Assembly: GCF_008763945.1 (NCBI RefSeq)
Contig: NZ_VTQH01000003.1
Span: forward strand, 124,001 to 188,000
DNA: 64,000 nucleotides
Source: Microbacterium testaceum StLB037
GTDB lineage: Bacteria; Actinomycetota; Actinomycetes; Actinomycetales; Microbacteriaceae
Direction: 5' to 3'
Shown: positions 53,353 through 62,047 of the stretch, one piece after another
How the letters are laid out: every line of letters starts with the position of its first letter
How positions within the stretch are numbered: the first letter of the stretch is position 1
Notes under the pieces: generated by a model
What the model was told of the DNA's origin: nothing
What the model saw: only the letters and a program-made list of their open reading frames with translations
Database searches by the model: none
Translations under genes and position numbers: made by a program

Positions 53353-54255
53353 TCACGCGCGTCGACGTGGTGCGGAGTCTGCTCCGGCCTCTTCTGTGGC
53401 CGAGGATGCCAGCGATGCCGGCGCGCGGTACGACTCGAGGGCCTGCAGGCCCGGGCCGTACGCCTGGATCAGCTCGGTGCGGAAGTCGGCGTAGATCTGC
53501 TGGATGTCGATGTCGTGGCGGATCATGCCCTTCACGGCGGCGATGATCGAGGCGTTGCTCGTCTGAATGCCCTCCCAGGCGGTCCCGTCCACGGCCACGG
53601 CGTTCACCGCCTGGCTCGAATCGGCCACGAGAGCGAGGTGGCGCGCCTGGTGGTGGCGGAAGAGGGCGCGCTCGGTGCTCGCGTGTCGGAACACCCGCAT
53701 GCCCGCCTCGTCGGCGCGTTCGGGGCCGAAGTCGAGCAGGACGATGTCGACCCCGCGCCCTACCGCGGTGCGCAGGGCGGGAAGCAGTTCGTCGAGCTCG
53801 GCGGGGGAGCAGGAGAGGTACACGCGGCGTTCCGCGCGGCTCAGGATGTCCTCCGCCGCGCGCAGCACGGCCTCGCGCGACGTGAAGGCCGTCAGTGAGA
53901 TGGCGGACGCGCTCTGCCCCTCGCGCTCGATGACCGTCGCCGCCTCGTTGGCCGCCCCGTATCGGCCGCGGAACTCCGCGTCCAGAAGGGAGAGCAGTTC
54001 GGTCGGGGGAGTCGCGACGAACAGGACGGGGTCGGTGCCGACCTCCTGGGCCGCGCCGCGGCGCACGAGCCGCCGGAGGTTCTCGTACACCTTTGGCTGG
54101 GGCACCCCCGTGGCCTTCGACACGCCGTACCCGGTGAGGCCGTTCGTGCCGACCAGCCCCGTGTAGCAGCGGGCCTCGTAGAGGCTGAAGCCCAGCTCCA
54201 CGAGCGCGTCCCGCAACTGGTCCCGCGCCATGTCGGCGCCGACGATGGGAGTCAT
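53353..54255 (-). CDS. TrmB family transcriptional regulator
   Basis: 300 aa. N-terminal winged helix: ALVELGFSLYEARCYTGLVGTNGLTGYGVSKATGVPQPKVYENLRRLVRRG. A linker helix and a PLD-like effector domain follow (RRVYLSCSPAELDELLPALRTAVGRGVDIVLL). TrmB proteins sense sugars or glycosides. Lies in the middle of the cluster and is the only regulator found between 34.7 and 64 kb, so it is the natural candidate for the shared operator. Start ATG with GGAAGG upstream. Confidence 0.83.
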   Translation of the reverse strand: MTPIVGADMARDQLRDALVELGFSLYEARCYTGLVGTNGLTGYGVSKATGVPQPKVYENLRRLVRRGAAQEVGTDPVLFVATPPTELLSLLDAEFRGRYGAANEAATVIEREGQSASAISLTAFTSREAVLRAAEDILSRAERRVYLSCSPAELDELLPALRTAVGRGVDIVLLDFGPERADEAGMRVFRHASTERALFRHHQARHLALVADSSQAVNAVAVDGTAWEGIQTSNASIIAAVKGMIRHDIDIQQIYADFRTELIQAYGPGLQALESYRAPASLASSATEEAGADSAPRRRA

Positions 54256-54283
54256 GTGATCGTCCTTCCGCGTTCGTCTTGGT

Positions 54284-55432
54284 TTACACCCGCTCGACGA
54301 GCAGGGCCATCCCCTGTCCACCGCCGACGCACATCGTAGCCAGGCCCAGGGATCCGTCGATGGTCTCCAGGGTCGTCAGCAGCGTCGTGACCAGCCGGGC
54401 CCCGCTCATCCCGAACGGGTGTCCCAGCGCGATCGAGCCCCCGCGGAGGTTGACCTGTCGGTCGATGTCCATGCCCGTCTCGCGGGCGGTGGCCAGGACC
54501 TGAGCGGCGAAGGCCTCGTTGAACTCGACGGCGTCGATGTCTTCCATGCGTCGGCCCGCGCGTTTAAGGAGACGCGTGACGGCTTCGATGGGCCCGACCC
54601 CCATGATCTCGGGAGCGATGCCCGACACGGCCGTGCCGAGGATCCGGGCGCGGATGCCGAGACCCTCGCGGCGGGCGAGATCCTCGCTGGTCACGAGAAC
54701 GGCGGCGGCGCCGTCGTTGAGCGGGCAGGAGTTCCCCGCGGTGACCGACCCGTCGACGCGGAAGGCCGGAGCGAGGGAGGCGAGGATCTCGGCCGAGGTC
54801 GTCCGCCGAGGGCCGTCGTCGGTGTCGATGACCTCGCCGTCCGGGGTCTGGACGGGGGTGATCTCGCGAGCGGTCGTGCCGTCGTCCTGTGCGGCGATGG
54901 CCAGGCGGTGGGACCGGAGGGCGAAGGCATCCATGTCGGTGCGCGTGACGCCGTACCGATCGGCGACGTTCTCGGCGGTCTCGCCCATCGAGATATACAT
55001 GTCGGCGATGCCGCCGGGCATGACGAGCGCGGGGTGCTGATCTTCGGCGGCCGTCCCGCGGCCGGTCATACTGACCGATTCGACGCCGGCGGCGATGAGG
55101 GCGTCGGCCTCGCCCGCCACCACGGCGTGCGCGGCCATGCGGATGGCTTGCAGGCTCGACGCGCAGAATCGGTTGACCGTCGTTCCGGGCACGCTGAGGG
55201 GCAATCCGGCGAGCGGGACGACGCGGCGCCCCATGTTCGATCCGGCTTTGCCCTGCGGATAGGCGGTCCCGAGGATGACGTCTTCGATGAGGTGGGGGTC
55301 GACGCCCAAGCGGCCCACGATCTCGCGAATGACGCCCGCGGCGAGGTCGTCGGGGCGCACATCGCGCAGCGACCCCTTGCCGGCCCGCCCGATGGGCGTC
55401 CGGGTCGAGTCTGCGATCACGGCGGTGGTCAC
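54284..55432 (-). CDS. Acetyl-CoA C-acyltransferase (thiolase)
   Basis: 382 aa degradative thiolase. Nucleophile Cys90 (NRFCASSLQA), His338 (ALGHPFGMSG) and Cys368 (TMCVGGGQG). GTG start with GGGGGA upstream. Would release acetyl-CoA from a 3-ketoacyl-CoA. Same direction as the TrmB gene 28 nt downstream. Confidence 0.9.
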   Translation of the reverse strand: MTTAVIADSTRTPIGRAGKGSLRDVRPDDLAAGVIREIVGRLGVDPHLIEDVILGTAYPQGKAGSNMGRRVVPLAGLPLSVPGTTVNRFCASSLQAIRMAAHAVVAGEADALIAAGVESVSMTGRGTAAEDQHPALVMPGGIADMYISMGETAENVADRYGVTRTDMDAFALRSHRLAIAAQDDGTTAREITPVQTPDGEVIDTDDGPRRTTSAEILASLAPAFRVDGSVTAGNSCPLNDGAAAVLVTSEDLARREGLGIRARILGTAVSGIAPEIMGVGPIEAVTRLLKRAGRRMEDIDAVEFNEAFAAQVLATARETGMDIDRQVNLRGGSIALGHPFGMSGARLVTTLLTTLETIDGSLGLATMCVGGGQGMALLVERV

Positions 55433-55469
55433 GAATCCCCCAAAGCTGTTATGGTCGTCCCATTCTAGT

Positions 55470-55485
55470 ACTTACTACGGTAGTT
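55470..55485. promoter_or_regulatory. Cluster operator, copy D (divergent)
   Basis: Reverse strand AACTACCGTAGTAAGT. Lies between the thiolase gene (TAGAAT -10 element next to it) and the long + strand operon starting at 55509. Confidence 0.6.
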
Positions 55486-55508
55486 TGCTACGCGGAGGAC
55501 ACAGCGAC

Positions 55509-56294
55509 GTGGACAGGAATGAGACGGAATCGCCCGTGGCGCTCGACGTCTCCGGCGGTGTCGCGGCGGTGACGCTGAACCGTCCGGGCCGTCGCAACGC
55601 CCTGGACGCGCAGATGGTCGACGCGATCGGGGCGGCCTTCGACGCCGCCGAAGCGGACGCGTCGGTGCGCGCCATCGTCGTCGCGGGAGCCGGAGGCGCG
55701 TTCTGCGCCGGTGCCGTGCTCGACACGCTGCTGGCATCCGCCGACGGAGCCTTCGGCGAGGTCGCCCACGTCTACGACGGGTTCCTCCGCGTCCTGCGGA
55801 GCCCGCTTCCCACCATCGCCGCCGTCGACGGAGCCGCGGTCGGTGCGGGGCTTAACCTCGCCCTGGCCTGCGATGTCCGGATCGCCTCTCCGCGCGCACG
55901 TTTCGACAGCCGCTTCCCCGCCCTCCGGCTTCACCCCGGCGGTGGTCACACCTGGCTGCTGGGGCGGGCCGTCGGGCGTCAGCGCGCCACCCTCATGGCC
56001 CTGTTCGGGGAGACGTTGGATGCCAACGGCGCGCTCGCCGCGGGGCTGATCGCCGAGATCCACCCGGCGGAGGACCTCCCCCGGGCCGCGTTCGACCTCG
56101 CCGCCCGACTCGCCGAGATGGACCGTCCGCTCGTGGAACGGATGATCGACTCCCTCCGCGCCGCCGAGCAGACGCTCTCCCACGCCGAGATGCTCGAGCT
56201 CGAGACCGAGCGGCAACGGTGGTCGACGCAGCAGGACGACTTCGTGCGACGCACGGCGGAGCTGTGGGACCGCATCTCGCGAGGTCGGTCATGA
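55509..56294 (+). CDS. Enoyl-CoA hydratase/isomerase family protein
   Basis: 261 aa crotonase. TLNRPGRRNALDAQMV, AGAGGAFCAGAVLDTL and AAVGAGLNLALACDVRIASPRARFDSRFPALRLHPGGG. GTG with GGAGG 9 nt upstream. First gene of an operon that runs past the window end; the next gene overlaps by four bases. Confidence 0.85.
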   Translation: MDRNETESPVALDVSGGVAAVTLNRPGRRNALDAQMVDAIGAAFDAAEADASVRAIVVAGAGGAFCAGAVLDTLLASADGAFGEVAHVYDGFLRVLRSPLPTIAAVDGAAVGAGLNLALACDVRIASPRARFDSRFPALRLHPGGGHTWLLGRAVGRQRATLMALFGETLDANGALAAGLIAEIHPAEDLPRAAFDLAARLAEMDRPLVERMIDSLRAAEQTLSHAEMLELETERQRWSTQQDDFVRRTAELWDRISRGRS

Positions 56295-57358
56295 CACACT
56301 CCTCTCCGGCCACGCGTGTCGCCCTCGTCGGGTTCGGCGGGAGCGCGCGCAGCATCCACACGCCCCTGATCCGTTCGGTGGACGGCCTCGAGCTGGTCGC
56401 CGCCGTGGTCCGCAGCCCGCACTCCGCGGCTCGCGCGAAGGATGCCGGCATCCCGTCGCTCGACTCGGTCGAGGCGATGAGGGAGCACGGCGTCGACCTC
56501 GCGGTCGTCGCGACGCCCGACGGCACGCACCGCGAGTACGTCGAAGCGGCGCTGGACGCGGGTGCGGACGTGGTCGTGGAGAAACCGCTCGCCGCGACGG
56601 CGGCAGAGGCCGAAAGACTCGCCTCGCTGGCCGCGAAGACTGGACGGCAAGTGATCCCGTTCCACAATCGCCGGTGGGACGGAGACTTCCTCACCGTGCG
56701 GTCGCTGCGCCACCAAGGCCGTGTGGGCGAACCGTTCCGCTTCGAGTCACGCCTCACCCGGTGGGCTCCGACCGCGCGGGCGTGGTGGCGGGACACTCCT
56801 CGCCCCGGGCAGGTCGACGGCAAGCTCGGCGACATCGGTTCCCACCTCGTCGACCAGGCGCTCGCCCTGTTCGGGCCCGTCGACGAGGTCTACGCCGAAG
56901 TGCGATCGGTTCGGGGTGCGGACACCGCCAACGACGACGGCTTCCTCGCTCTGCAGCACCGCGGGGGCGTCGTCACGCATCTGCACCTCTCCGCCGTCTC
57001 GGCCGCCCGGTTGCCGCGATTCGTCCTGCAGGGACGCCGCGCCGCCTTCACCGTCCACGGCGACGACCCGCAGATGGAGGCGCTGAACGCCGGCCGGTCC
57101 CCGCGGGATGCGGGGTGGGGGCGGAGGGACGTCGACACGCACGGCATCCTCTCCGGCGACGGAGCCGACGAACGAATCCCGACCGCGCCGGGGGACTGGG
57201 CCGCCTTCTACCGCGGCGTCGTCGCGCTCCGGCACGGGGATGCCGCAGCCCCCGTGGCCGTCGAGGACGCCGTCGCGGGCCTCGTCGTTCTCGAGGCGGC
57301 GCAGCGCAGCGCGGAAGAAAGAAGCGTCATCCGCATCGCACCGGACGAAAAGCACTGA
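56291..57358 (+). CDS. Gfo/Idh/MocA family oxidoreductase
   Basis: 355 aa NAD(P)-dependent sugar or cyclitol dehydrogenase. Rossmann motif VALVGFGGSARSIHTPL, the conserved EKP (VVVEKPLAAT), and GDIGSHLVDQALALFG carrying the catalytic His. Could reduce or oxidise a keto-sugar from glycoside cleavage. ATGA overlap upstream. Confidence 0.86.
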   Translation: MTHSSPATRVALVGFGGSARSIHTPLIRSVDGLELVAAVVRSPHSAARAKDAGIPSLDSVEAMREHGVDLAVVATPDGTHREYVEAALDAGADVVVEKPLAATAAEAERLASLAAKTGRQVIPFHNRRWDGDFLTVRSLRHQGRVGEPFRFESRLTRWAPTARAWWRDTPRPGQVDGKLGDIGSHLVDQALALFGPVDEVYAEVRSVRGADTANDDGFLALQHRGGVVTHLHLSAVSAARLPRFVLQGRRAAFTVHGDDPQMEALNAGRSPRDAGWGRRDVDTHGILSGDGADERIPTAPGDWAAFYRGVVALRHGDAAAPVAVEDAVAGLVVLEAAQRSAEERSVIRIAPDEKH

Positions 57359-57375
57359 CGAGAGGAACGACGTAC

Positions 57376-59412
57376 ATGGGACTTCGCGCGGCCGCCGACA
57401 TCGGCGGAACCTTCACGGATGTGGTCACGGTGGACGAGGGCGGAACCGTCGCCGTCGGCAAGGCGTTGAGCACTCCGGGGGATCTCCTCCGCGGCATCCT
57501 GAACGGCCTGGCCGACGCCGGCGGTGCGCCGGACGATGTGGAACTCCTCCTCCACGGCAGCACCGTCGTGATCAACGCCCTCATCGAACGGCGCGGATCG
57601 CGCGCGGCCCTGGTCACCACCGAGGGCTTCCGCGACGTGTACGAGATCGGACGGGTCAACCGCCCGGATGCCTTCAACCTCGCCTTCCGTCGGCCCCGCC
57701 CTTTGATCGAGCGGGATCACGTCTACGAGGTCCCCGAGCGTCTCCGCGCGGACGGAACCGTCGTCACACCGCTGGACGAGGACGCGGTGCGAGCGCTCGC
57801 CGGAGTCCTGCGCGAACGCGCCTACGAGGCGGTCGGCGTCGTCCTGCTGCACTCCTACCGCGACCCCTCCCACGAGATCCGGGTCGGGGAGATCCTCCGC
57901 GACGAGCTCCCCGGGGTGTTTCTCACGCTGTCCCACGAGCTCAGCCGGGAGTACCGCGAGTACGAGCGCACATCGACGGTCGCCGCCAACGCCTTCGTCG
58001 GCCCCATCGTGTCGGAGTATCTCGACGATCTGGCCGAGAGCTTCTCAGGCGAGAAGGCGTCGATCGGGATCATGCAGTCGAACGGCGGACTCGCGGGCCT
58101 CGACCGCGTGCGTCGCCAGAGCATTCAGATGGTGGAGTCCGGGCCCGCCGGCGGCGTGGTCGGGACGATTCAGATGTGCGAGCGCCTGGGCCTGCGCGAC
58201 GCCATCGCGTTCGACATGGGCGGCACGACGGCGAAGGCGTCCGTCATCCGCGATCTCTCGTTCCCCCTCGCCGCCGAGTACTACGTGGGCGGTTATGCCG
58301 AAGGGCTCGCGCTGCGGGTGCCCTGCCTCGACATCGTCGAAGTGGGGACGGGCGGCGGCAGCATCGCCGCGGTCGACGCCGGCGGCGAGATCCGCGTGGG
58401 CCCGCGCAGCGCCGGGAGCGAGCCGGGTCCCGCGTGCTACGGCCGGGGCGGGACGGATGCCACGGTGACCGACGCCTGCGTCATGCTCGGCATCCTGGAC
58501 GGAAACAGCGTGCTCTCGGGCGGCCTGCAGTTGGACGGGGAAGCCGCTCGACGCGCCGTCGGTTCCGTCGCCGATGACCTCGGCATGGATCCGATCGATC
58601 TCGCGGCCGGGATCGTGGCGATCGCCGCGGCGTCGATGGCCAACGCGGTGCGCGCGGTCACGACCGAGCGGGGACTCAACCCACAGGACTTCGCGATGTT
58701 CGCCTACGGGGGGAACGGCCCCGTGCACGCCACTCTCGTCGCACGGGAGCTCGGGATCCGCCGCGTCGTCATCCCGACGATGCCCTCTGTCTTCTCGGCG
58801 GTGGGGATGCTGCTCGCGGACCTGCGCAACGACGTCGTGCAGACCGAGCTGCTGCGGGTGAAGGATCTCCCGGCCGGATACCTTCGGGCCAGGCTGGAAC
58901 AGCTCGGTCACGAGTGCGCCGCGGCCCTGGAGGCGGTCGACGAGGCTCCTCGCCACCTGTACGGACTGGACATGCGCTACGTCGGACAGGAGCACGTTCT
59001 CACGCTCGAGGTGGAACCGGACATCGACCGCGAGGCACTCACCGCGCGCTTCCACACCGAACACCGGGGCCGTTTCGGGCACTCCGCCGTGGGGGAGCCG
59101 GTGGAGATCGTGGGGCTGCGCGCCTCCGCTCTGCAGGCTTCGCCGTCCTTCACCACCGAGACGCTGGAACCCGGCGCCGGCGGTGCACCGGCACCGGAGG
59201 CCGTCCGCGGCAGCCGCGGTGTACGGCTGACGGCCCAGGGGGAGCCGACGGAGTGCGCCGTGTACGACCGCACCCGCCTGCGCGCGGGCGATGTCGTGAT
59301 CGGTCCGGCCGTCATCGAGGAGACCACCACGACGACCCTGCTGCGTGAGGGGGACCGCCTCGTCGTCGACGCGACCGGGTGCCTGCTCATCGAGATCGGA
59401 GGACGAGCATGA
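57376..59412 (+). CDS. HyuA-type hydantoinase/oxoprolinase/carboxylase subunit A
   Basis: 678 aa. DIGGTFTDVVTVDEG at the N-terminus (phosphate-binding, ASKHA fold), HGSTVVINALIERRG, then FDMGGTTAKASVI and YGGNGPVHA. The family holds ATP-dependent hydantoinases, 5-oxoprolinase and the acetone and acetophenone carboxylases. Neighbours favour carboxylation or hydrolysis of an aglycone-derived compound, but this is not settled. Overlaps subunit B by four bases. Confidence 0.85.
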   Translation: MGLRAAADIGGTFTDVVTVDEGGTVAVGKALSTPGDLLRGILNGLADAGGAPDDVELLLHGSTVVINALIERRGSRAALVTTEGFRDVYEIGRVNRPDAFNLAFRRPRPLIERDHVYEVPERLRADGTVVTPLDEDAVRALAGVLRERAYEAVGVVLLHSYRDPSHEIRVGEILRDELPGVFLTLSHELSREYREYERTSTVAANAFVGPIVSEYLDDLAESFSGEKASIGIMQSNGGLAGLDRVRRQSIQMVESGPAGGVVGTIQMCERLGLRDAIAFDMGGTTAKASVIRDLSFPLAAEYYVGGYAEGLALRVPCLDIVEVGTGGGSIAAVDAGGEIRVGPRSAGSEPGPACYGRGGTDATVTDACVMLGILDGNSVLSGGLQLDGEAARRAVGSVADDLGMDPIDLAAGIVAIAAASMANAVRAVTTERGLNPQDFAMFAYGGNGPVHATLVARELGIRRVVIPTMPSVFSAVGMLLADLRNDVVQTELLRVKDLPAGYLRARLEQLGHECAAALEAVDEAPRHLYGLDMRYVGQEHVLTLEVEPDIDREALTARFHTEHRGRFGHSAVGEPVEIVGLRASALQASPSFTTETLEPGAGGAPAPEAVRGSRGVRLTAQGEPTECAVYDRTRLRAGDVVIGPAVIEETTTTTLLREGDRLVVDATGCLLIEIGGRA

Positions 59413-61154
59413 CCACGGGCCTGGATCCCATCACCGCGGAGATCATCCGCGGCAACCTCGTCGGCATCACCGACGAGATGAAGACGAACCTCATGCGCAC
59501 CGCCTACAACCAGATCATCTACGAGGCCCAGGACTTCACGGTCGGTCTTTTCGATGCGCACGGCGAGACGGTGTCGATCGGTCTGGGGCTGCCGATGTTC
59601 GTCGGCGGTCTCTCCGAGGCGGTCAAGGCGATCATCGCCCACTACGCCGACGAGGGCATCGGCGCCGATGACGTCGTGATGACGAACGCCCCCGAACTCA
59701 CCGGCAGCCACCTCAACCACATCGTCGTGGTCGCTCCGGTCTACACGGATGAGCGGATCATCGGCTTCTCCGCGTCGATGGCGCACTGGGCCGACGTGGG
59801 GGGAGTTCTGGGCGGAACGACGCACGACATCTACTCCGAAGGCATCCAGATCCCCATCGTCAAGCTCGTCCGCGACGGTGTCGAGAACGCCGAGCTGCTG
59901 AGCATCGTGCGCACCAACGTGCGCTTCGCCGACCTCGCGCTGGGCGACCTGCGCGCGCAGATCGCCGCGGTCCGGACGGGACAAAACCGGCTGTCGGGCC
60001 TCGGGACGCGGTACGGAGCCGACGTGCTGGAAGCGGCCTTCTCGGGGATGTTCGACTCGAGCGAGCGCCGTGCGCGTGCCGCGGTCGCCGCCATTCCCGA
60101 CGGTGAGTACTGGGCCGAGACCGAGATGGACGACGACGGTGTGCGCCGGGGGGAACGCGTGCGCGTGCGGGTGGGCGTCATCGTCGCGGGCGAGACCTTC
60201 ACCGTCGACCTCTCTCAGATGAGTCCCCAGGTCGCGGGCTTCTACAACTCCGGCGAGACCGCGGGCCGCTCCGCCGTCCAGGTCGCCTTCAAGGCGCTGA
60301 CCTCGCCCACCGAGTGGCCGGTCAACGCCGGATCGTTCCGGCCGGCCGAGGTGATCCTGCCCCCCGGCACCGTGGTCAGCGCCGAGACCCCGGCCGCGAT
60401 GCGGTGGTGGATGACGTATCCGATGAGCGTCGTCGACTGCATCTTCCGCGCGCTCGCCCCGGCGATCCCGGACGACGCGATCGCCGGTCACCACGCCGAC
60501 ATCGGCGTCGCCAACGTCGTGGGCAACGACCCCGAATCCGGTCGACTGTTCGTCTTCGTCCACGCCGCGCAGGGCGGCGGGTGGGGCGCTCGTCGCCACG
60601 CGGACGGCGAGAACGCCACGATCTGCATCAACGACGGCGACACCCACAACACCCCCATCGAGGCCAACGAGGTGCGCCACGCGGCCCTCCTCGCCCGCAG
60701 CTACTCCCTGCGCACCGATTCCGGGGGAGCGGGACGCATGCGCGGAGGGCTGGGCACGCGATTCGAGTGGACGGTGAACGCCCCGGCCCGATTCAACAGC
60801 TTCGTCGAGCGGACCGTCGTGCCCGCGTGGGGACTGGACGGCGGGGAGGCGGCCGCGCCGAACGGCGTCGCCCTCCGCGACGACGCGGGGCGACTGAACC
60901 GGCTTGCCTCGGGCAAGGCCGACCTCGTCCCGATCGCCGCCGGCGGGGGCTTCGTCGTCGAGACCGGCGGGGGAGGCGGATTCGGTGATCCCGCGGAACG
61001 AGACCCCGAAAGCGTCCGCCACGACGTCGCGCGCGGATACGTGTCGCTCGAGGCCGCGCGCAAGACGTATCTCGTCGAGCTCGTGTCCGGACCGGGTGGC
61101 CTCGAGGTCGACCGGACCGCGACCGCGCGGCTGCGGACGGGGGTGCCCGCGTGA
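59409..61154 (+). CDS. HyuB-type hydantoinase/oxoprolinase/carboxylase subunit B
   Basis: 581 aa. DPITAEIIRGNLVGITDEMKTNLMRTAYN, TNAPELTGSHLNHIVVVAPVY and GGGGGFGDPAERDPESVRHDVARGYVS are the hallmark segments. Metal-binding His residues lie in SHLNH and GHHADIG. Forms a complex with the preceding subunit. Confidence 0.88.
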   Translation: MTTGLDPITAEIIRGNLVGITDEMKTNLMRTAYNQIIYEAQDFTVGLFDAHGETVSIGLGLPMFVGGLSEAVKAIIAHYADEGIGADDVVMTNAPELTGSHLNHIVVVAPVYTDERIIGFSASMAHWADVGGVLGGTTHDIYSEGIQIPIVKLVRDGVENAELLSIVRTNVRFADLALGDLRAQIAAVRTGQNRLSGLGTRYGADVLEAAFSGMFDSSERRARAAVAAIPDGEYWAETEMDDDGVRRGERVRVRVGVIVAGETFTVDLSQMSPQVAGFYNSGETAGRSAVQVAFKALTSPTEWPVNAGSFRPAEVILPPGTVVSAETPAAMRWWMTYPMSVVDCIFRALAPAIPDDAIAGHHADIGVANVVGNDPESGRLFVFVHAAQGGGWGARRHADGENATICINDGDTHNTPIEANEVRHAALLARSYSLRTDSGGAGRMRGGLGTRFEWTVNAPARFNSFVERTVVPAWGLDGGEAAAPNGVALRDDAGRLNRLASGKADLVPIAAGGGFVVETGGGGGFGDPAERDPESVRHDVARGYVSLEAARKTYLVELVSGPGGLEVDRTATARLRTGVPA

Positions 61155-62047
61155 TCCGGGTCCGCCATCAGTCGGTGGCCGGAGTGCCGACCGTCGTCGT
61201 CGAGCGGGAGAGCCGGACGTGGGACGCCGAGGCGCTTCTCGGACACGCGGTCGACATCGGCGGTGTCATCGGCGACATGCCCGGGTTCGTGAGCGCGATC
61301 GAGGCCGCCCTCGCGGAGGGGCGCGCGGAGCCGGTCGATCGTGAGGGCGATCCGTTCCTGGTCCCCACCGTCTTCCGCCCGAGCGTGTTCTGCGCCGGAG
61401 CCAACTTCTCGGACCACGTGCGCGAGATGGGCGAGGAGCCGATCACCCGCGCGTTCCACTTCGTCTCGCCGCCCACTGTGCTGAGCCCCCACGGCGCGGC
61501 CATTCCCCGACCCGAGGGCGCGGAGCGCCTGGACTGGGAGGTCGAGCTCGTCGCCGTCATCGGCCGGGTGACGTCTCGCGTCGACGAGGAGGAAGCGCTC
61601 GCATCGATCGCGGCGTTCACGGTCGGCAACGATGTGTCGGTCCGGGGGGATCCGATGCACCCGATCTTCGGCATGGACTGGGGCGCGGGGAAGAACGCCG
61701 ACGGGCTCACCGCCGTCGGTCCGGCTCTCGTCCCCGCCGCCGATGTGACAGACCCGCAGAACCTGCCCATGCGGCTGACGGTCGACGGCGAGGTCCGTCA
61801 GGACTCGTCATCCGCATGGATGCTCGTCACCGTCGCGCAGCAGATCGCCGCCATCTCGCGCCGGACCACTCTTCATCCGGGCGACCTCGTCCTCACCGGA
61901 ACGCCCGCCGGAACGGCCCGCGCGCACGCGAACGCCTACCTCCGCGACGGGCAGACGATGTCCGCCGAGATCGACGGCGTCGGCGTCCTCGTCAATCGCG
62001 TCGAGGGGACCCCCGCGTCGCGCCACTCAGAAGGAGACCACGTATGA
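61151..62047 (+). CDS. Fumarylacetoacetate hydrolase family protein
   Basis: 298 aa. FCAGANFSDHVREMG, the metal triad in LDWEVELVAVIGR, NDVSVRGD and TGTPAGTARAH. Family members hydrolyse C-C bonds in acylpyruvates or decarboxylate. Likely processes a ring-opened or acyl intermediate from the aglycone. GTG start overlaps subunit B (GTGA); its stop overlaps the next start. Confidence 0.87.
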   Translation: MIRVRHQSVAGVPTVVVERESRTWDAEALLGHAVDIGGVIGDMPGFVSAIEAALAEGRAEPVDREGDPFLVPTVFRPSVFCAGANFSDHVREMGEEPITRAFHFVSPPTVLSPHGAAIPRPEGAERLDWEVELVAVIGRVTSRVDEEEALASIAAFTVGNDVSVRGDPMHPIFGMDWGAGKNADGLTAVGPALVPAADVTDPQNLPMRLTVDGEVRQDSSSAWMLVTVAQQIAAISRRTTLHPGDLVLTGTPAGTARAHANAYLRDGQTMSAEIDGVGVLVNRVEGTPASRHSEGDHV

